64,000 nt of DNA from Microbacterium binotii (GTDB lineage: Bacteria > Actinomycetota > Actinomycetes > Actinomycetales > Microbacteriaceae). Position 1 is the stretch's first letter. Each line of letters begins with the position of its first letter. The position numbers and the translations under genes were made by a program. Positions 60,884 through 64,000 of the stretch are shown in pieces. The stretch spans positions 2,790,001 through 2,854,000 of the forward strand of contig NZ_CP090347.1 of assembly GCF_021398715.1 (NCBI RefSeq), written 5' to 3'. Under the pieces are notes generated by a model. It was given only the letters and a program-made list of their open reading frames with translations. It did not search any database and was not told the origin of the DNA.

Positions 60884-61843
60884 TCAGGCCTCGGGCTCGC
60901 CGCTGACGAGCGCGCGCAGCCAGTCCCGGGCCTCGACGAACACGTCGTCCGAGTACCGCTCGGGGTAGCGGTTGATCGCGCGGTCGGCGCGCGGGTAGGA
61001 GCCGAGGAAGATCACCTTCGGGCTGAAACGACGCAGCCCCATGAGGGCGTCGGCCACGCGCTCGTCGAGCACGTGCCCGTCGGCGTCGATCACGAAGCGG
61101 TAGCGCCCGAGCGCGTCGCCGATCGGACGGGATGCGAGCAGCGAGAGGTTGATCCCGCGGGTCGCGAACTGCTCCAGCATCTCCATGAGCGCGCCGGGGT
61201 ACTCCTCCGGCAGCTCCACGATGAGCGAGGTCTTGTCGGCGCCGGTGGGCGCCGGCGGCGCCACGGTGCGCGCCACGAGCACGAAGCGGGTGACGGCGTC
61301 CTTCTTGTCGCCGACGCCTTCGGCGAGCAGATCGAGCTCGTGGTGCTCGAGGATCCCGGGCGGCGCGATGGCCGCATCCGCGTCGCTGGTTCCGTCGAGC
61401 AGACCGAGGGCCGCGGCGACGTTGCTGGATGCGGGCAGGTGCGCGTGCGCCGGCAGCTCACGGCTCAGCCACTGCAGGCACTGCGCGTAGGCGACGGGGT
61501 GAGCGGCGACGAGCGAGACATCCTCGAGACGCTGTCCGGGCCGGCCCACGAGCACGAAGCTGACCGGTACGAGGTACTCGCCGATGATGCGCAGCCCCGG
61601 CATCGTGGCCAGCGCGTCCTGCGCCGTGGACACACCGCCGTCGACCGAGTTCTCGATCGCGATCATCGCCGCATCCGATCGCCCCTCGACGACATCCGCG
61701 AGCGCCTCGCCCACATTGCGCACCGAACGCCAGATCTGACCACGCGCCTCGGGAACCTGCGCGAGGGCCGCTTCCGTAAAGGTGCCCGCCGGACCCAGAT
61801 AGCTGTAGGTACGACGGGCGACGGGTGCGGTGCTCACGGGCAC
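60884..61843 (-). CDS. pheA: prephenate dehydratase
   Basis: The 319-residue enzyme has the periplasmic-binding-like catalytic domain (YSYLGPAGTFTEAAL, AIENSVDGGVSTAQDALA, the catalytic T-R-F in DAVTRFVLVAR) and a C-terminal ACT domain (KTSLIVELPEEYPGALMEMLEQFATRGINLSLLASRPIGDALGRYRFVIDADGH) that binds phenylalanine for feedback. No chorismate mutase domain is fused, as in other actinomycetes. It converts prephenate to phenylpyruvate in the cytosol. A GTG at 61843 or two codons later starts the gene. Confidence 0.97.
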   Translation of the reverse strand: MPVSTAPVARRTYSYLGPAGTFTEAALAQVPEARGQIWRSVRNVGEALADVVEGRSDAAMIAIENSVDGGVSTAQDALATMPGLRIIGEYLVPVSFVLVGRPGQRLEDVSLVAAHPVAYAQCLQWLSRELPAHAHLPASSNVAAALGLLDGTSDADAAIAPPGILEHHELDLLAEGVGDKKDAVTRFVLVARTVAPPAPTGADKTSLIVELPEEYPGALMEMLEQFATRGINLSLLASRPIGDALGRYRFVIDADGHVLDERVADALMGLRRFSPKVIFLGSYPRADRAINRYPERYSDDVFVEARDWLRALVSGEPEA

Positions 61844-61943
61844 TCAGCCTAGACCGCACTCGGCGGCCTCCGGTGAACACCGGAAATGACGCCGCCGGGC
61901 GCGGAGAGTGACGGTGAACCGCTCAGCACGGCAGACTAGGGGC

Positions 61944-63587
61944 ATGAGCCGTGCCGGACAGCCTGCTGAGCCTTCCGATCTGATCGACATCGACGAGCTG
62001 ATCGCCGCCTACTACGACCTGAAGCCCGATGCGTCGGTGCCCGCACAGCGGGTCGTATTCGGCACGAGCGGACACCGCGGGTCGAGCCTGTCGACCAGCT
62101 TCAACGAGAACCACATCCTCGCCACCACCCAGGCGATCGTCGACTACCGGGCGGGCCAGGGCATCACCGGCCCGCTCTTCCTCGGTCGCGACACCCACGG
62201 CCTGTCACTCCCCGCAGAGCGCACCGCCATCGAGGTGCTCGTCGCCAACGGAGTGGACGTGCGCGTCGACGCCCGCGACTCGTGGGTTCCCACTCCCGCC
62301 CTCAGCCACGCGATCCTCACGTACAACCGCGATCGCACAGCCGACGACACGGGCCGTGCGGACGGCATCGTCGTGACCCCCTCGCACAACCCGCCGCGCG
62401 ACGGCGGCTTCAAGTACAACCCGCCCCACGGCGGGCCCGCCGACACCGACGCGACCTCGTGGATCGCCGACCGCGCCAACGAGCTCATCTCGACGGATCT
62501 TGCGGGCGTGAAGCGCACCCCCTACGCCGACATCGACGGCGAGACCCTCGCGCAGTACGACTTCCGCGAGGCGTACGTGCGCGACCTCGACGCGATCATC
62601 GACATCGAGGCGATCAAGAGGGCCGGCATCCGCATCGGCGCCGACCCGCTGGGCGGCGCGTCCGTGGACTACTGGGCACTGATCGCCGAACACTATGGCC
62701 TCGACCTCACCGTCGTGAACCCCGACGTCGACCCGACGTGGAAGTTCATGACCCTCGACTGGGACGAGAAGATCCGCATGGATCCGTCCTCACCCAACGC
62801 CATGGCAGCGCTCGTCGCCCGCCGCGACGAGTACGACATCCTCACCGGAAACGACGCGGATGCGGATCGCCACGGCATCGTCACCCCCGATGCGGGCCTC
62901 ATGAACCCGAACCACTATCTGGCGGTCGCGATCGACTACCTCTTCTCGCACCGGCCCGGATGGCCCGCCGACGCCGCCGTGGGAAAGACCCTCGTGTCGT
63001 CGATGATCATCGACCGCGTGGTCGAGGCCCTCGGACGCACGCTCTACGAGGTCCCGGTCGGCTTCAAGTGGTTCGTGCCCGGGCTCCTGGACGGATCGGT
63101 CGCCTTCGGCGGCGAGGAGTCCGCCGGCGCATCCTTCCTCCGTCAGGACGGCACCGTCTGGACAACGGACAAGGACGGCATCCTGCTGTGCCTGCTCGCC
63201 GCCGAGATCCTCGCGGTGACCGGCAAGACCCCCTCGCAGCGTTACGCGGAGCTCGAAGACACCTACGGCGCATCCGTCTACCAGCGCGTCGACGCCCCGG
63301 CGACCCCGGAGCAGAAGGCGGCGCTCGCGAAGCTGTCGCCGGATGCGGTCACCGCCACCGAGCTCGCGGGCGAGCCCATCACCGCCAAGCTGTCGCACGC
63401 GCCCGGCAACGGCGCGGCGATCGGCGGCCTCAAGGTCGTGACGGCGGACGCCTGGTTCGCCGCGCGTCCGTCCGGCACCGAGGACGTCTACAAGCTGTAC
63501 GCGGAGTCGCTGCGCGGCGAGGCCCACCTGCACGACGTGCAGGACGAGGCCCGCGCCGTCGTGTCCGAGGCTCTCTCCGGCGCCTGA
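61944..63587 (+). CDS. pgm: phosphoglucomutase, alpha-D-glucose phosphate-specific
   Basis: The 547-residue enzyme has the four-domain phosphohexomutase layout: FGTSGHRG near residue 50, the phosphoserine loop [22 protein letters not shown], the metal loop [10 protein letters not shown], the sugar-binding GGEESAGAS and the phosphate-binding [15 protein letters not shown]. It interconverts glucose-1-phosphate and glucose-6-phosphate, linking sugar catabolism with glycan precursors. The ATG at 61944 is chosen; a longer frame starts 36 bp earlier. It is divergent from pheA. Confidence 0.97.
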   Translation: MSRAGQPAEPSDLIDIDELIAAYYDLKPDASVPAQRVVFGTSGHRGSSLSTSFNENHILATTQAIVDYRAGQGITGPLFLGRDTHGLSLPAERTAIEVLVANGVDVRVDARDSWVPTPALSHAILTYNRDRTADDTGRADGIVVTPSHNPPRDGGFKYNPPHGGPADTDATSWIADRANELISTDLAGVKRTPYADIDGETLAQYDFREAYVRDLDAIIDIEAIKRAGIRIGADPLGGASVDYWALIAEHYGLDLTVVNPDVDPTWKFMTLDWDEKIRMDPSSPNAMAALVARRDEYDILTGNDADADRHGIVTPDAGLMNPNHYLAVAIDYLFSHRPGWPADAAVGKTLVSSMIIDRVVEALGRTLYEVPVGFKWFVPGLLDGSVAFGGEESAGASFLRQDGTVWTTDKDGILLCLLAAEILAVTGKTPSQRYAELEDTYGASVYQRVDAPATPEQKAALAKLSPDAVTATELAGEPITAKLSHAPGNGAAIGGLKVVTADAWFAARPSGTEDVYKLYAESLRGEAHLHDVQDEARAVVSEALSGA

Positions 63588-63664
63588 TCCTCGGCCGGCG
63601 GCCCTTCCCGCATCCGGGGCCGGCCGCATCCGGGACCGCCGTTGCGGGCTCAGCCCCCCACTTT

Positions 63665-63794
63665 CCGCGAGACTGCATTTCCTCCACGAGATCACGGGTA
63701 AACACAGTGATCTCGTGCTCGAAATGGGCCCACGCGCCCAAAGGCTCCGCGTCCGCGACGCGGACGTGGAGAGGGCGTGGGGACAGTCTCGCGG
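63665..63794. repeat. intergenic three-way-junction structured element
   Basis: Outer arms CCGCGAGACTG (63665-63675) and CAGTCTCGCGG (63784-63794) pair perfectly. Inside, arm 1 has CACGAGATCAC / GTGATCTCGTG (63685-63717), extended by CATTT / AAATG. Arm 2 has CCACG and GGGCGTGG ends around a stem CGTCCGC / GCGGACG (63730-63780). The whole 130 bp can fold as a two-arm junction in DNA or RNA. Confidence 0.75.
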
Positions 63795-63819
63795 GCTTGG
63801 GGTGGGTGACGGGCGGCGC

Positions 63820-63862
63820 ACGAAGGAGGGCGGAACCGGTGACCGGCTCCGCCCTCCTTCGT
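63820..63862. terminator. bidirectional terminator between pgm and the anchored protein
   Basis: A 15-bp stem (ACGAAGGAGGGCGGA / TCCGCCCTCCTTCGT) with a hairpin-forming CCGGTGACCGG loop lies 4 bp after the stop of the minus-strand gene. It can end transcripts from both directions. Confidence 0.85.
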
Positions 63863-63866
63863 GTGG

Positions 63867-64000
63867 TTACTCCGCGGCCGAGCGGCGACGCGTGGTGCCG
63901 CCGACCAGGAGCGAGCCCAGCAGCAGCGCCCCGAGGGCGAACGGGAGGGTCGGGCCGAGATCGAGACCCGTCACGGCCAACGGACCGGATGCGGCACGCA
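63867..64000 (-). CDS. C-terminal end of a wall-anchored (LAXTG) protein, partial
   Basis: The visible 44 codons end in a TAA stop and encode RAASGPLAVTGLDLGPTLPFALGALLLG followed by a hydrophobic stretch and TRRRSAAE. This is a sortase signal: LAVTG, membrane helix, basic tail. The rest of the protein lies beyond the right edge, so its function is unknown. LAXTG motifs are the usual target of class E sortases in high-GC Gram-positives. Confidence 0.75.
   Translation of the reverse strand, partial: RAASGPLAVTGLDLGPTLPFALGALLLGSLLVGGTTRRRSAAE

Overview
The window is about 64 kb of very GC-rich, gene-dense bacterial DNA. GTG starts are frequent, many genes overlap by 4 bp, several genes look leaderless, the words GCATCC/GGATGCGG recur, Lsr2 and CGNR proteins are present, and there are LPXTG/LAXTG wall anchors. 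Together these point to an actinomycete of the Microbacteriaceae, most likely Microbacterium (inference from sequence style; no search was run).

Layout. 1-9.2 kb: MarR regulators, an MFS transporter, a Nudix hydrolase, a YaeQ protein, a MarR-ABC operon divergent from a quinone oxidoreductase, an acetyltransferase and glutamate decarboxylase, with three copies of an ~87 bp intergenic hairpin. 9.2-14.5 kb: a CitA/DcuS-type two-component system divergent from a complete TctCBA tricarboxylate uptake operon. 14.6-20.4 kb: a wall-anchored propeller protein, a LuxR-type regulator with two HTH domains, a lipoprotein, a PAP2 phosphatase and a DUF808 protein. 20.5-31.2 kb: a carbohydrate utilisation locus made of a LacI regulator, two ABC permeases, a GH130 enzyme, a 1517-residue wall-anchored PL8 polysaccharide lyase and a sugar-binding lipoprotein. 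Both of its converging operons carry two copies of one LacI-type operator, and it has no ATPase of its own. 31.2-34.5 kb: a CGNR regulator with an MFS exporter, tRNA-Ser(GCU) and a DUF1275 protein.

34.5-40.7 kb: seven minus-strand genes form an envelope module: a lipoprotein with eight YGDGSG repeats and an OmpA domain, a DUF3060 lipoprotein, a small membrane protein, a response regulator, a histidine kinase and two LytR-CpsA-Psr enzymes. 40.9-46.5 kb: a MacB-like ABC pair, and an esterase/MFS operon divergent from a GntR regulator over a strong palindrome. 46.6-51.8 kb: a wall-anchored GH9 cellulase behind a CelR/CebR-type palindrome, then another anchored propeller protein. 51.8-54.1 kb: a decayed mobile region (Lsr2, IS3 fragment, large serine recombinase fragment, duplicated tRNA 3' end) next to tRNA-Ser(UGA). 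54.2-64 kb: housekeeping genes (HAD phosphatase, serS, diacylglycerol kinase, photolyase, LLM oxidoreductase, prephenate dehydratase, phosphoglucomutase) separated by unusual intergenic repeats, then the end of one more anchored protein.

The main theme is plant or microbial polysaccharide use by surface-anchored enzymes (PL8, GH9) with uptake and intracellular breakdown (ABC permeases, GH130), beside envelope sensing and cell-wall polymer attachment. Items most worth following are the paired-operator PL8/GH130 locus, the YGDGSG-repeat/two-component/LCP module, the mobile remnant at tRNA-Ser, and the structured intergenic elements.
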